64,000 nucleotides of DNA from NCBI RefSeq assembly GCF_905220415.1, contig NC_059542.1:11222001-11286000 (forward strand), written 5' to 3'. The translations under genes and the position numbers were made by a program. The notes beneath the pieces were generated by a model. It saw only the letters and a program-made list of their open reading frames with translations. It searched no databases and was not told the origin of the DNA. Below, one piece after another: positions 10,907 to 22,526 of this stretch. The first letter of the stretch is position 1. Each line of letters opens with the position of its first letter. This DNA is from Colias croceus. Its lineage: Eukaryota; Arthropoda; Insecta; Lepidoptera; Pieridae.

Positions 10907-12178
10907 AATGTTAAGATACTGGGCCTTATTATTGACGGCGGCCTGACATTCAACGACCATGTCGGGAGCGTTTGCAAGAAGGCAATCGCCCGCTACAAAC
11001 TGTTAGCGAGAGCAGCCAGAGTAAGTTGGGGGCTTAACCCCCAAGTAGTTAAGACCATATATATCGCCGTTATAGAACCGACTATCTTGTATGCATCAGC
11101 AGCGTGGGCACCCACAGTGGAAAGGATGGGGGTCCGAAAGAGGCTCAACACCGTGCAACGAGGTTTTGCCTTGAAGATCTGCAGAGCATATCGGACTGTC
11201 TCTCTGAACTCTGCGATTCTGTTGGCTGGGATACTCCCTCTTGATCTCAGAATACTCGAAGCTTCGAGGCTTTATGAGATCAAGAAGGGCGTGTCGCACC
11301 CGGCGGTGATGAGGGACAGGGAGGTGGAACGAATGGCACCCGCGATTGAGGACCCACATCCGGCAGAGCAGGTAGAGCTGGGGTTCGTCTTGGTAGATGA
11401 GGGCACCTATGCCGACGTGGTTGACAGCCACGTCCATAGGATCTATACGGACGGCAGCAAGATTGAGGGTCGAGTCGGAGCCGCCCTTTCTGTATGGGAA
11501 GGTGCGATCGAGACAAAGGCCATCAAGCTTGCGTTGTCGCCGTATTGTACCGTCTATCAGGCTGAGCTCCTTGCGCTCAAAAGAGCAGTAGATATAGCCT
11601 GCAAGAGTGGAGCGGCAAAGGTCGGTGTCCTCAGCGACTCCAGATCGGCACTCCAGGCGGTCACCCTGAGTTCCCCTCATCCCCTGGCTGTGCAAACACG
11701 GGCGGCCCTCCGAAAAGCTGCATTGCAGAGGCGGGAGGTCTCCCTGTTTTGGATCAAGGCGCACGCAGGGCTGAAGGGGAACGAACGGGCAGACGAGTTA
11801 GCCAGGGGGGCCGCTCTGGGGTTGAGGAGGAAACCGGATTACGATCTGTGTCCTGTTTCATTCGTCAAGCGTATCTTGAGACAGGATACGATTGGCGAAT
11901 GGGATAGGAGATACGAAGTAGGAGGAACGGCCGGAGTCACGAAGCTCTTTTTCCCAAGCGCTGCTGCTGCATACAAAGTAGTCGGAAAAATAGACATCAC
12001 ACACCACACCACACAAGTACTGACTGGTCACGGCGGATTCGCCTTCTACTTGAACAGATTCAAGCTGAAGGAGAATCCGTCGTGTCTATGTCAGCCCGGA
12101 GTAGAGGAGACGGTTCCTCACCTGTTACTCGAGTGCCCAATTTTTGCAAGCAATAGATATGCTATTGAGCAAAAATAA
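10907..12178 (+). pseudogene. R1-clade LINE ORF2 C-terminus: RT end, RNase H, zinc-knuckle
   Basis: About 420 codons without a stop. First comes the end of the reverse-transcriptase domain (VKILGLIIDGGLTFNDHV, then the YASAAWAP segment). RNase H follows, with catalytic residues in YTDGSK (about 11444), YQAELLALKRA, SDSRSALQA and NERADELAR. A C-terminal cysteine motif, CLCQ...H-x4-C, precedes the TAA at 12176. The RT active site YADD and the endonuclease are lost by 5' truncation, so the protein cannot work. The frame opens upstream at 10805 in host flanking DNA, which is chance. Confidence 0.9.
11397..11764 (-). other. Long antisense frames over the LINE ORF (not a gene)
   Basis: A minus-strand open frame of over 200 codons covers 11096-11764. 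It mirrors the GC-rich RNase H coding frame on the plus strand and has no recognisable domain. It is recorded only so that it is not mistaken for a gene. Confidence 0.8.
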
Positions 12179-13558
12179 TATATAAGCGAAACAATGGCGT
12201 GTGATGTGATTCTGTGATATTAGTATTAGGATAGTTTCAACTTTCGTAGCATTTATTTCATTTACCCAGTATTTTAATATTTTTTGACTTTGTATTTGTA
12301 ATATTTTTAATTTAGTAATAATTCTATTTTTAATTTATTATGTGGCTGAAAATTGTGTTTTGTAAAAAAAAAAAAAAAAAATGAAAATAATGTCTCTGGA
12401 CAATATTCCAGAGGTGGCGCGAACACCCTGTGATGGCGGGTGCCTTTTTAAAAAAAAAAAAAAATACCTATATCGCAATCACGAATACTTTGAGCAGTCA
12501 ACACGTACATGTATAAGCAGCTTAACGCAAAAAAATCTCATATTATTTACTTAGGGATATGCATTGAATTATAAAGAGTAACAGCTTAGGGGAAAACGCG
12601 TGAAAAATTCCAGTAACGTTTATAACGGAGAAGGGGTTAACATAATGCGACGTATATAATGTGGAACGATATTTTTTTGTCTTTTTTTCATTTTGCTCTT
12701 CGTGTTATGATAATATATTATGGAAAGGGGTTAAAAATGTTTGTGAATAAACACAGTGGTAAATTATTTATGCTTAATAATTGTATTCGTATTTATTTGG
12801 TATTTAATTCTACTGTATTTACTTATGAAAACGAAAATACCTGGGCATTTAAATCGGAGTATGGTTAGTTTTAAATTGTATCTTTTACAACATATTAATA
12901 GGCATATTATCTTAACAGCTAACCTCAAACCCATTACTACAGAACAATAAAAACAATTACAAAAATAAAATCCATTTAGCTTGCCAAAAGGAAAAGATAA
13001 ATCATCATTTAATTAGGCAACATACAATCACAAACGCCATGCACTAACTGAATAAATTTGAGCTCTATTCGTTTGCATTAAGGCACAGAATTGAACGATT
13101 TCGTCCATCAGATGGTTTTATGAAAGGGCCTGTCGCTGACAAACGTCATAAATTTTTCCCGCCTTTTGAACGGACTCGTGTAAACAACGTCAATTCAGTT
13201 TTAACTTGATGTTTTTGTCATATTTTAAAGTGGAAAATTACAATAATTATATAACGTTTGTAGACATACTGTAAAAATTCGTTTTATATTTATTTCAAAA
13301 TATTTCTCAACCTCTTTTTTGAGCTTTTTGAAATTAATTCAATATTAACTTTTCATTAGAAAATGGTATACCTACATTTTTTAAAGTTATTGATTTGCCT
13401 GGATGAAATTGTATTTTGGCGAAAAAATATCTTTATTGCATTACTGGTTTTAGATTTAGTGTTCAGCCTGCCAATAATACTTTCTAAACAGGCGACAAGA
13501 CACAATTTTCTTGTGTTTGATTTTACCCGAGTATTAATTAGAAATTAAATATTTGCTC

Positions 13559-13812
13559 GGATTTAGATACGCTCGTATAAGTGTGCGAACGTCCGCGTCG
13601 GGAGAATAATATAATGAATAAATCGCGTTTAAAAACCGTTAAAATCTTTTAGGGCGACAAGATGTCAACATAATATACATACATTAATTAGATTTTATTG
13701 GATTTCTATACGCTCGCTGCAAAGTGTGCAAAACGGCGGGATAATAATATATGAATAAATCGCGATTAAAATCCGTTAAAATCTTTTTAGGCGACAAGAT
13801 TTCAACATACCT
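13559..13812. repeat. Tandem duplication, period about 141 bp
   Basis: Two diverged units (13559-13672 and 13700-13812). Shared blocks are GGATTT.TATACGCTCG, AATGAATAAATCGCG.TT, CCGTTAAAATCTTTT and GGCGACAAGAT.TCAACATA. No coding content seen. Confidence 0.75.
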
Positions 13813-14507
13813 TATATTATACAGAATTCATAAACATCATCATCTTCGAATATTAAGTTCAATACCGTGAAGCTAAGAGTTAATTAAACTTGTCTGATAG
13901 TTCAGTGATTTACAACCTCCAACATTGAGTACGAGTTTCATAATTAATTTTACAAGTTATAGTTTATAATTGAGGTATAATTACTAACCGTAATAACGAA
14001 CTATGCTAAATATTGTTGGTGAGAGCAGGAATAGGCTGCTCGAACTAACGAACTATTCTGTCCAAAAGTGCAAATTATGTCTTTTTGAACCAGTATATTG
14101 TTGTCATAGAGCTCATTGACTTGTACAATTCTACGTATTTTACTTACCATTATTATTTTTAAGTCAAGTTCCATCAAAATCTGTTCAAAATATTAATTTT
14201 CATTGAATAACAAAGATACAAACTTTATAAACAAAAGTACATTATTTCTCCTAATTCTAAATTTCCAACAATATTTGATATGTTGGTTACTCAAGCTGTG
14301 TTCTATTTCGTAAACAAAACAATTAGTTTATAGTAAAACTATGAATTTAACTCGGAAATTCCTATTAATATTGTTTCTCTATAGTTCAACAATTCTGAAA
14401 ACATTTTGAAACATTAATTAGACTCTGTAAAACTACGCAGTTAGTGATGCTGATACCTTAATTAATAATTACAGGCATTTAAAGATGATCACTTCACTAC
14501 ATAGTAT

Positions 14508-14795
14508 ATAAAATTAACTGCGTTAAAAACAACCGACTTCAAAAACGGAAAAGTAAAAAATAAAAAAGATTTGATATTATTAATTACTACATATTATTTA
14601 GATGTGCTATTTATTAAATAGGTTTGATGTCGGTGCACGGGCTTAATACTAAGTGCTTAGTGTTTGGCACCGACTTCAAACCTATTTAATAAATAGCACA
14701 TCTAAATAATATGTAGTAATTAATAATATCAAATCTTTTTTATTTTTTACTTTTCCGTTTTTGAAGTCGGTTGTTTTTAACGCAGTTAATTTTAT
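14508..14795. repeat. Near-perfect 129-bp-arm palindrome, family G foldback
   Basis: Arms 14508-14636 and 14667-14795 are reverse complements, with one mismatch in 129 positions (the T of GATGTCGG against GAAGTCGG). The loop is 30 nt (14637-14666). Each arm carries the element end ACCGACTTCAAAAACGG. Pair sums are constant, so there are no indels. A solo arm with the same loop is at 38965-39110, and an outer end is at 28864-28915. The 15000-15246 part has a poly-A run and another GAAGTCGGTT end. Confidence 0.9.
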
Positions 14796-15246
14796 TTAAT
14801 ACTTTTTAGTGTAATTTTCAACACGAATCAAACGAGCCCAAACTCGATAAAGTTGAGTCAATATATTACTGAGTTCCTATGGCCACCTTCCGATTCCATC
14901 ATCAAATCAGCTCTATGTCATGATAATTTTTCATCGCTATCCAATTTACACACTTATACAAAATTTCAGCTCAATCGGTTACCGGGAAGTGAATCAAAGT
15001 TACTTGCTACATTCCAATTAAGTCATCGAGTACAGACAAAAATGCTCATAAAATAAAAACTACTGGGCCTAGCCGAATAAAATTTTTATGGGACCAATTC
15101 GACACCATCCTGCATCGAACAAAAAAAGAATCACGTAAATCGGTTCAGAAACCTCGGAGTAATCGGTGTACATACATAAAAAAAAAAAAAAAAAAAAATA
15201 TACCGGCCGAATTGATAACCTCCTCCTTTTTTTTGAAGTCGGTTAA
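14796..15246. mobile_element. Right portion of family G insertion
   Basis: It continues from the palindrome with 'ATCGGTTACCGGGAAG', 'AAATCGGTTCAGAAACCTCG', a run of about 20 A (15179-15200) and 'CGGCCGAATTGATAACCTCC', ending at GAAGTCGGTT. The end matches the fragment at 28864-28915 in inverse orientation. No coding region. Confidence 0.55.
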
Positions 15247-15859
15247 AAACAAAGTCGCTTTCTATGTCCCTATGTCCGTTTGTATGCTTAAATCTTTAAA
15301 ACTACGCAACGGATTTGGATGCGGTTTTTAATAGATAGAGTGATTCAAGAGGAAGGTTTTAGTATATAATTTATTAGGTTTTAGACAAAGCGGTAAGCTA
15401 GTCCAAGATAAAGTAGACCTTTTACTATCGCACACATGTCAAACTATTTCATTTTTCGCTGAACATGCTTTAAAGTACAACATTGTAGTTTGCCATACAA
15501 ATAGCATGCAAACTTCACAAAGCAACTCTTGACGACTCTCGCGACGCTCAGACAAACTGAAAAAGTTCCACTGACAAAGAACTATTTTTAACCTACAGAA
15601 CCGGTTATCCACTTAAGTATCAATATACTTCTAGACAGAGGCATTGTTAGGTAAAGTGGAAGCTTATTGCTTGTCCTTTGAAATCTAGGCTGCCTAAGAG
15701 GGCCGCTAATTACTGCTACAATACAAAAACAATTAACATGGTCGAGGGCTCGTGCATGTAGGTTACGAGTGCATTCAGGTAAGGGTGTTTTGTTTACTTT
15801 TTATCTGTTTACAGAAACGCTTTTGCTGTTATTAATTAGTGCACAGAAAGATACATACG

Positions 15860-16072
15860 TTTTTGAAGTTTTTCTTTATCGGGGTTGGAAAAAAAATTAG
15901 TGTTTTTCGTTACGCGTGACATTTTTCCGTTACGCGCCATCTTTTTCTCATCCCTACCACGCGTGATTCGATGTATTTCTGTAAAGTTGCTTAAATTAAA
16001 TTATTTTTTGAAAAATAAGGTCATAAAGAAGTTTCACTTCTTACGTGTGTACACTAGTACACGCACACATTT
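15860..16072 (-). repeat. MITE-like repeat, family F (inverse copy)
   Basis: It is the inverse of the element at 1201-1447: TCTTTATCGGGGTTGG, GTTACGCGCCATCTTTTTCT, AAAGAAGTTTCACTTC and a terminal hairpin TGTGTACACTAGTACACGCA. The left GAAGTGAAACTTC motif is decayed to GAAGTTTTTCTTT. Confidence 0.55.
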
Positions 16073-16423
16073 TTTTTTACTCGATAAAGATTAACTAAGC
16101 TTATTTTAATGATTCCCATGCTTTTTTACTTGATATGACGCTTTCTTCGTTAGCAAATATGAGTGTTATACTTTGCTGCCTTTTAACAGAACAGCAAATG
16201 AACAAATAAACGTTTATAATTCTACTGAAAACTTATAAAATATCATTGGATGGTGGGAATGCTGATAATCACGCCTAAAAGAGACTTCTATTGGCTCAAT
16301 TGTGAAATAGATTTATTATTTTAAGCTCTACTTTATTTATTAACCGTCAAAACCTTTCAGTCTGTTGCTGACTTGGTTGTGAAACGTTCGATATCTTTGC
16401 AGCTAAAGCAATTTTAATATTTT

Positions 16424-16545
16424 TTTTAAATAAAATAAAATAAAAATATCTTTATTTCACAACCTCAATTACAAAATATACAAAAACGATGGTCCCGTAC
16501 TAGACTATAGTCTGTATTACGGGTACCGATGACCTTCTAATGTTA
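16424..16545 (-). mobile_element. Non-LTR retrotransposon 3' end
   Basis: The minus strand reads CATCGGTACCCGTAATACAG, then ACGGGACCATCG, then TTGTGAAATAAAGATATTTT and a TTTTA-rich tail. The AATAAA signal, GC-rich block and tail suggest a truncated LINE. Element clade not known. Confidence 0.45.
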
Positions 16546-16675
16546 GAATACAATGATATTTATTTCAATATTAATAAATAATGATGTTCAAGGTTTAGTT
16601 CCTCAAGAAATCATTGTTACATCTAGATTAAAAACAAACACACAAAATAATATCATGTACCTATTTTATGGTATA

Positions 16676-16855
16676 CTAGTCCACCCCGGCTTCACCCGTG
16701 GTACATATTTCGCAATAAAAGGTAGCCTATGTCCTTTCTCGGGTATCAAAATATCTCTATACCAAATTTCATGCAAATTGGTTCAGTAGTTAAGGCGTGA
16801 TTGAGTAACAGACAGACAGACAGAGTTACTTTCGCATTTATAATATTAGTATGGA
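16676..16855 (-). mobile_element. Non-autonomous Helitron, family C variant
   Basis: On the minus strand it starts TCCATACTAATATTATAAAT, contains a short (CTGT)n run and 'TTGGTATAGAGATATTTTGA', and ends GGGTGGACTAG followed by T. The 3' hairpin is partly eroded. Confidence 0.7.
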
Positions 16856-16859
16856 TTAG

Positions 16860-18089
16860 TACAACTTCACCACGATACACTCAACATACATCACCTATAA
16901 CTTACTTCATTATATTATAACTAGCAAAATAAAGAGAATTCGTCGCAAAAACACTTCAGCCCGAGTCAATTAAACTTAGTCAAATTCAGAGACCATTAGG
17001 AGCGTTTCACTTATAGGCACATAGTTGATACCGCTATAAAGGTATTCATTACTCGTAACACAAGACCTGTAGTCGCGGTTGGTGTAACATTATGCCGGGT
17101 TGGCAGGTATCGTACGGGTGGAAACATACGGGAGTTGAATAGTGGCGAGCTGGTAGAGTAGATGAATGATAGAGCGGTGGTAATAATTGGAACCCAGTTA
17201 AAGGTAATGGATAAATAAAACTATTTAATGAATATTGTTCCAACAGATTAATTTTTTTTGTTCACACGATATTATTACAAATGTTGTATCTATCACTCTA
17301 TACAGATATTGGAACTAAAAAGTAATACACTTATTTATTTCAGTAGACTTCTTTTAGAATTTATTATTACTGATAACATGCAATATTATAAACTCTACAT
17401 TTTTAAAAACATTTCTAATTAACATCTACATAACACCAAACGAAATATTCTGAGTTAGCATCAAATTTTAAACAAGAAACGCGTCTCTCCCGTACACAAT
17501 ACCGCCCCGTATATTCCGCTCTGGACCGTCTCTCAGCTTCAGAGGTCAAATAGCCGGACGTGTGGTAGAGTTTAATTACGTACTTAATGCCGCCCGTATC
17601 CGTGGACCATTCCGGTCGTATAGTTTGGGCGTATAGTTTGGTCGTATTTTCAACTACATAGCTTATAGAGATGGCCGTTTCACGGTACAATGGTCTGGCA
17701 TTTAGATTTTTCCGTAATTAGTATGGCGCCTTAATACCTAATCATTAATTAATTAAAGGAGTGAAATATTAAGCTGTTAACATAACTTTTGCGTAACAAA
17801 GAGACACATAAACGTAAAAATATAACAATGTAACTTTTGGCACAAAACCTATAATTGAATATTCATAAAAACACTTCTACGCAAATCTGTTCATTAAAAA
17901 AATATATCTTGTAAATAACATATGATTTATGCTCATTATTAAAAAATCAAGATCATTACACAAAAGTCGGTCAAGTTGATTTGTGAAACATGAAATACAA
18001 TTTAAATAACCAGAGCCCTGCGTGAATCACACAGGAAATAGGCGAAAATAGATTGAGTAGTCTGTAAGTCCAAGCCACAGTTGCCAAGT
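16860..18089. other. No gene recognised; GC-richer patches
   Basis: Intronic sequence with two patches richer in G+C, at 17060-17190 and 17480-17700. The second contains a small direct duplication (CGTATAGTTTGG twice near 17615-17645) and a minus-strand open frame of 91 codons with no domain that I recognise. I cannot assign either patch. Confidence 0.4.
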
Positions 18090-18265
18090 GGAAGTCTTAA
18101 CAATATTTTTGTTAATATTCATAAGTTCCCCGATGAGAACAATATGGAGGTCTTCAAGAGGAGAGTGAACATGTACATTCTAGGTAAGCGCGCTCCATCT
18201 TAGGCCACATCTCAGCTTACCGATCTGAGATTGTGGCCAAGCGCTCCCCTATTGTACATTTTTTT
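18090..18265 (+). mobile_element. LINE C-terminal fragment
   Basis: It reads NMEVFKRRVNMYILGKRAPS (from about 18140), the usual form of the last residues of a lepidopteran non-LTR ORF2, followed by a stop and 'CTTACCGATCTGAGATTGTG'. It is 5'-truncated and inert. Confidence 0.5.
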
Positions 18266-18269
18266 GTAA

Positions 18270-20318
18270 GTCTGCACTTTTATCTATTTACAACTGCTTT
18301 TATTGTGAGTACAGTACATTTTTATGATGGTCCTTCGAGCCGGATCTTTAAATGACTATGAGTTTAGTGTTAGTGCTTAAAGCGGCGAGATATGAATTAC
18401 AATACTAGAGAATCTGCGTCTGCTTCTTATATGTATAAATGAGTAACATCTACCTAATTATTATGAATGAGATATCACAATTTTTAAAGACGTGACAAAT
18501 AAAAAGATGCACCTTAAAGTTTATGTTCAAGTGACATCTTTGATGACATATCAACTTAGTAGACAACTTTCTTGAATTCAAGCGATTATTTCACGCTATT
18601 AGGTAATTTAATAGATCTAGATACATTTTATTAAAATATTTATTGTACGGCAAACGTAACATAACTGGAAGTCAGTAGGTTGTACGATGCACATCATTGA
18701 AACATTTTACTGACTAATATCAATGTGTGTGACCCAAATAATATGAGTATAGAAACCTTATGTTGGACCGCTACTTTGATGTCGTTAAGTGTATCGTAGA
18801 TACCATAATGGATTTAAAAGCATAAAATAATTCATAGCAAATACTTATTAGATTCATTTGATTTCAAATACGAAATTGCTTTTAAATTCCATGATGTCCT
18901 TTAACAGTATTGTTTTGAACGAAATTAAATTTTTAGCACATCACTTTCCTGTACTATAGAATTAATACTGTTTTATGAAATTGTTACTCATCTGGGCTTC
19001 AAATCCCAGTTTCGTGGGTTCATTTTAATCCCAAAGTTAAATACACAACTTCTTTCACTTAGATTTTAAATGTATGTTTTCTATTCAGTGTGATGTCTCT
19101 TTTTTATAAATTAATGATCGCCTTATCTCATTTACTCACGTTTTCCGGTACGAATATATACTAAATTGTAACAATAGAAATAATAAATATAGTCCTGGCT
19201 ACAAAACTTCCTGTCCTTTTTCCTTAATTAGGGATTAAGAGGAATACAGTCACTGTTATAAATGTTTCCTTTTATTTTTATCTCTTAAGTGTGTTGAGAT
19301 TGCTAATTATTTGTATAAGTATAGTTAGTATAAGTTAGTTAATTCACAAGTTGCTACGTACTGTTTTGTCCATGTTTTCATAAAAAAATCGCAAAAAATA
19401 CATTTTATATAGAGATTCGCTCATAATACATTGTTGTTATAAAATGAGTTTTAGTAATATTAAATTATATATCTATTCATAAGCGCTACTTAAAGATGTC
19501 TAGTTCAATAAATAATTTTAATCCGAGTTTAATCTGGTTTCCAGTGGGTAGGTATTTTCTTGAAATATAATTGAAAATTTGATTTTTAGTGTAGGGCTTT
19601 AGTTTGTGTGTGGGCAGGATTGGGTTTGAGAAAGCTTGTAAACTCTAACAAAATATATTTTCTTATAATTATTTAATGATTAGTAATAGCTTTGTAAGAT
19701 GTATCAAACTATCTAAAAATCTCTCTAATTTTCTCTTTTTTCAGACACTAATATCTATCATCACACTATCTACACTTATTTTTAAATATTTTATTGATAA
19801 TAATCGTTATAATATGTGAGCTACTAATATACACGGTTAATCAAATTTTAAGACAACAATGTATAAAAAGTTCCAAGAAATCAATTTGCAATATTTATGT
19901 GACTAATTGATTGAATTATTGTACCTACCACCCTAATGATCCATCTTAATTCACTACAGGGGCGTTTCTCAACTAGTTACCATAAATTGCATTTTAAAAC
20001 CGTCAACTCATATTTCTAAATACATTAAACTTGCGAGAATTTCCCACCGTTATTTCAAAACTTCCCCAATCGACGGTCCAGTTAAATTTTATATTAAAAA
20101 CTTGGACGGAAATGACTTTAACGTTAACAAAGTCTGTTATGTCGAAGTTCATGGAAATAATTTTGAATTAAGTTGACGTTGAGCGTTGGAGTTCATGGAG
20201 TGAAGAAAATTACAGATGGTGCAGTGCTTAATCACGAGGACTTCTTCAAAGGTTCAGGTTTTTACAGGAAGAATATTGTGAACTTAGTTTTTAATATTTT
20301 TACTCTTATATTATTATT
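18270..20318. other. No feature recognised
   Basis: AT-rich intronic sequence with no open frame of note and no repeat I recognise from elsewhere in the window. Confidence 0.4.
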
Positions 20319-20454
20319 GAAGTGAAATTTCTTTAGTTGCGTAGAGTGTAAAATTTCAAGGTCGCTTCATGGCAATACTGTCACGTCATGTTTTAAGGCG
20401 AAAATTTTTGTATCTTGTAATCATACCAAAGAAGTTTCACTTCTGACTCTTTTC
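20319..20454 (-). repeat. MITE-like repeat, family E (inverse copy)
   Basis: GAAGTGAAATTTCTTT at the left end and CAAAGAAGTTTCACTTC at the right end. The interior 'AAGGTCGCTTCATGGCAATA' is the inverse of 123-277. Confidence 0.6.
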
Positions 20455-20575
20455 TTTATTTAGTTGTATTAGAATGTATTTACAAAATTTATTGTTAGTA
20501 CCAACTTTCTTACGAACAATTAATTTTTGTAAAGACTTACAGTTGATTAAGTCAATTACAATTAGAATATATTAA

Positions 20576-20610
20576 ATTACAATTAGAATATATTATATTC
20601 TAATTGTAAT
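20576..20610. repeat. 17-bp-arm perfect palindrome
   Basis: Arms ATTACAATTAGAATATA and its exact complement around one central T. A direct copy of the left arm lies just before it at 20554-20573, so one unit was duplicated both directly and inversely. Confidence 0.85.
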
Positions 20611-20820
20611 CTGCAGTATTAAATAGGTTTCTATTTACAGCTAGCTCCAGACCAAAAGTAATTTATCAATTTTCGATTCGAATATGAAATTCGTTTACAA
20701 CTAAATAGTTCTCTATCATAAAGAAACTCTGTATATTACGTTATCTTCATTAGAACAACAAAACGTAAACAATGTCTGTTTCTTTGTACAGCTTATGAGA
20801 TTTTATTACGTTTCCTTTCG

Positions 20821-22142
20821 TTAACCCTAGATTACTACCCTTCGTCGATTCGACGACGCGTCACCAAAAAAATCGCTATAACTTTTACGCGTGCGACCGT
20901 ATGGTTTTCTGACTTCAGCTAATCTCAGCCAACCCGTTGCGCTTGCGATGGACGGTAGTGCTTTGTGCGTGGAAGGTCCACACGCGGTGTTCCAGCAGCC
21001 ATGGCTCGTCACATCGACGAAGGTTAGTATTAACGTAACTTTTCGTACTATTTAGTTAAGTTAAAATTACGTTATTTTATGTTTTATAATGGTGCCTATT
21101 ATTTTATTTTTAGATACGATTCATATGTTAGTTTTAGAAGTTGAAAGCGATGAGGAAAATTCATCTGCGAGAGAGCCTGAAGACCACATTGAGGCTGAAG
21201 AGGCATGAAACGGAGGGTGATGATGAAGTTTCTACTGTAAATAAAGAGCAATTTCCAGATCAAGATTATGAGGCAAGTAGTAATACATCTCCCCACGTTC
21301 TATTGAAGATGAGATACCTAGCACTTCAGCTGACCCTAGCGATTACAAGACCATCGCATACCATTCTTCTTGGGAAAGACAAACACATATTATGGTCATC
21401 ACAACAGTCAAGGCCACAAAGCAGAAGACCTTCAAAGAACATAGATACATAGCACGTGGACCTGTGTGTGACGCTTTTTTCGAGATATTTTAGATCCTCT
21501 TCAATGTTTTTCAGGTATAATTACTGGTGACATTACTGATACTCTTTGGGACTCAATTACATAAATTTTAAACATGCCAGAAATAAATAATGTGAAAGTT
21601 ATAAATGAGACTGAGCAAAGTAATGCTGCTAATGTGCCTCCATAGCAAACTAAAATAAACATATATGCTATATTATGTCCCTCCGTAAAGCAAAGGTAGA
21701 CCTAAAAATAGGTGCACTAGGTGCAAAAATCGTTGTGTGGGGAACACAAACTTGATGTGTGTCACAAATGTTTTAGATCCTAAGCTATTATCAAAATTAT
21801 ATTTTTAATTAATTTTCCAGATATTATTTTTGTAAGTAATACTTTATTTCGAGCAATTTAGAGGTATATATTATTTGTACGGAATTTTTCAAAAAAATTA
21901 AGAATGTTCATAAAGCGTGTAAACTGTGATCTCATTTTGATGACTGTTTGAATTAAAACTATGTTAAAATAAATATTTTTATATTTTTATATGTAGATTA
22001 ATACCTTGTCCTAAAAATAAAGACATAACTACAAATATATTTTTTTAATTAAACCCCTAAATCCCCTCCAATAAACAGCGTAGTCGAAACGACGAAGGTT
22101 AGTATTAAACGTTGAAAAATAAGGTTAGTGTTCTAGGGTTAA
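20821..22142 (+). mobile_element. piggyBac-like transposon relic
   Basis: TTAA target sites at 20821-20824 and 22139-22142 flank termini starting CCCTAGA, the piggyBac signature. Subterminal inverted blocks CCTTCGTCGATTCGACGACG and its diverged partner follow. Inside are remains of an acidic N-terminal region and of RDILDPLQCFSGIITGDI-like sequence. Near 21690-21770 a cysteine-rich tail remains (CGEHKLDVCHKCF). The catalytic core between them is missing and several stops occur, so it is an internally deleted, inactive copy of about 1.3 kb. Confidence 0.88.
21100..21800 (+). pseudogene. Remains of piggyBac transposase
   Basis: An acidic stretch (VESDEENSSAREPEDHIEAE, read from about 21129 in one frame) is followed by frameshifts and then RDILDPLQCFSGIITGDITD from about 21480. 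The C-terminal zinc-finger remnant lies at about 21680-21780 with stop codons. The DDD catalytic region is deleted. A 103-codon frame here (21141-21452) is a shifted reading and not a gene. Confidence 0.7.
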
Positions 22143-22289
22143 ATAAATCTTGTTAAATAAACATGTCTGCGGTGCTCTGTTACCGTCAAGTTAGATGATT
22201 ATGTGTTCAATGTTTGTTGAAAATGTAAAAAAGAATGTTATTATATTATGTATATTTATTATACATAATATAGAAATAAACCATTTTAA

Positions 22290-22526
22290 TCCATACTATA
22301 ATATTATAAATGCGAAAGTAACTCTGTCTGTCTGTTACTCAATCATGCCTGAACTCCTGAACCAATCTGCATGTTTGGTATAGAGATATTTTGATACCCG
22401 AGAAAGGACATAGGCTACTTTTTACCCCGGGAAATAGATAAGGTTTTATCCCGGAAATTCCACAGGAACGGGAAATATGCGGGTTTTTCTTTGACTGCGC
22501 GGGCGAAGCTGCGGGTGGAAAGCTAG
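22290..22526 (+). mobile_element. Non-autonomous Helitron, family C
   Basis: It starts TCCATACTATAATATTATAA and ends GCGGGTGGAAAGCTAG followed by T. Internal landmarks: CTGTCTGTCTG, 'GGTATAGAGATATTTTGATA' and 'CCCGGGAAATAG'. It is inserted after the A of 'TTTTAA'. Confidence 0.8.

Larger units (their letters stand above)
10891..12479 (+). mobile_element. 5'-truncated R1-clade LINE with 16-bp target duplication
   Basis: The insertion body (10907-12463) is bounded by a perfect 16-bp direct repeat, ATACCTATATCGCAAT, at 10891-10906 and 12464-12479. It ends in an A-tail. The 3' untranslated part has a second internal A-tract (12363-12380) and the GC-rich 'GATGGCGGGTGCC' block. It carries the C-terminal end of the reverse transcriptase ORF, RNase H and a zinc-knuckle. 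It lies in sense orientation to the surrounding gene. Precise target duplication and open frame indicate a fairly recent target-primed insertion. Confidence 0.92.
14494..15401 (+). mobile_element. Family A Helitron split by a foldback insertion
   Basis: The left end TCACTACATAGTATA is at 14494. The rest of the family A sequence (CAAAGTCGCTTTCTATGTCC onward, to GGTAAGCTAG) resumes at about 15248 and ends at 15401. Between them lies about 735 bp of family G sequence with CCGACTTCAAAAA-type ends. The 3' GC hairpin of the Helitron is deleted. Confidence 0.7.

Noticed and set aside
11096..11764. Minus-strand open frame of 222 codons
   Set aside because: It lies antisense to the RNase H coding frame of the LINE and is a by-product of its high GC content; no domain is seen.
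21141..21452. Plus-strand frame of 103 codons
   Set aside because: It is a frameshifted reading of a decayed piggyBac transposase between TTAA ends.
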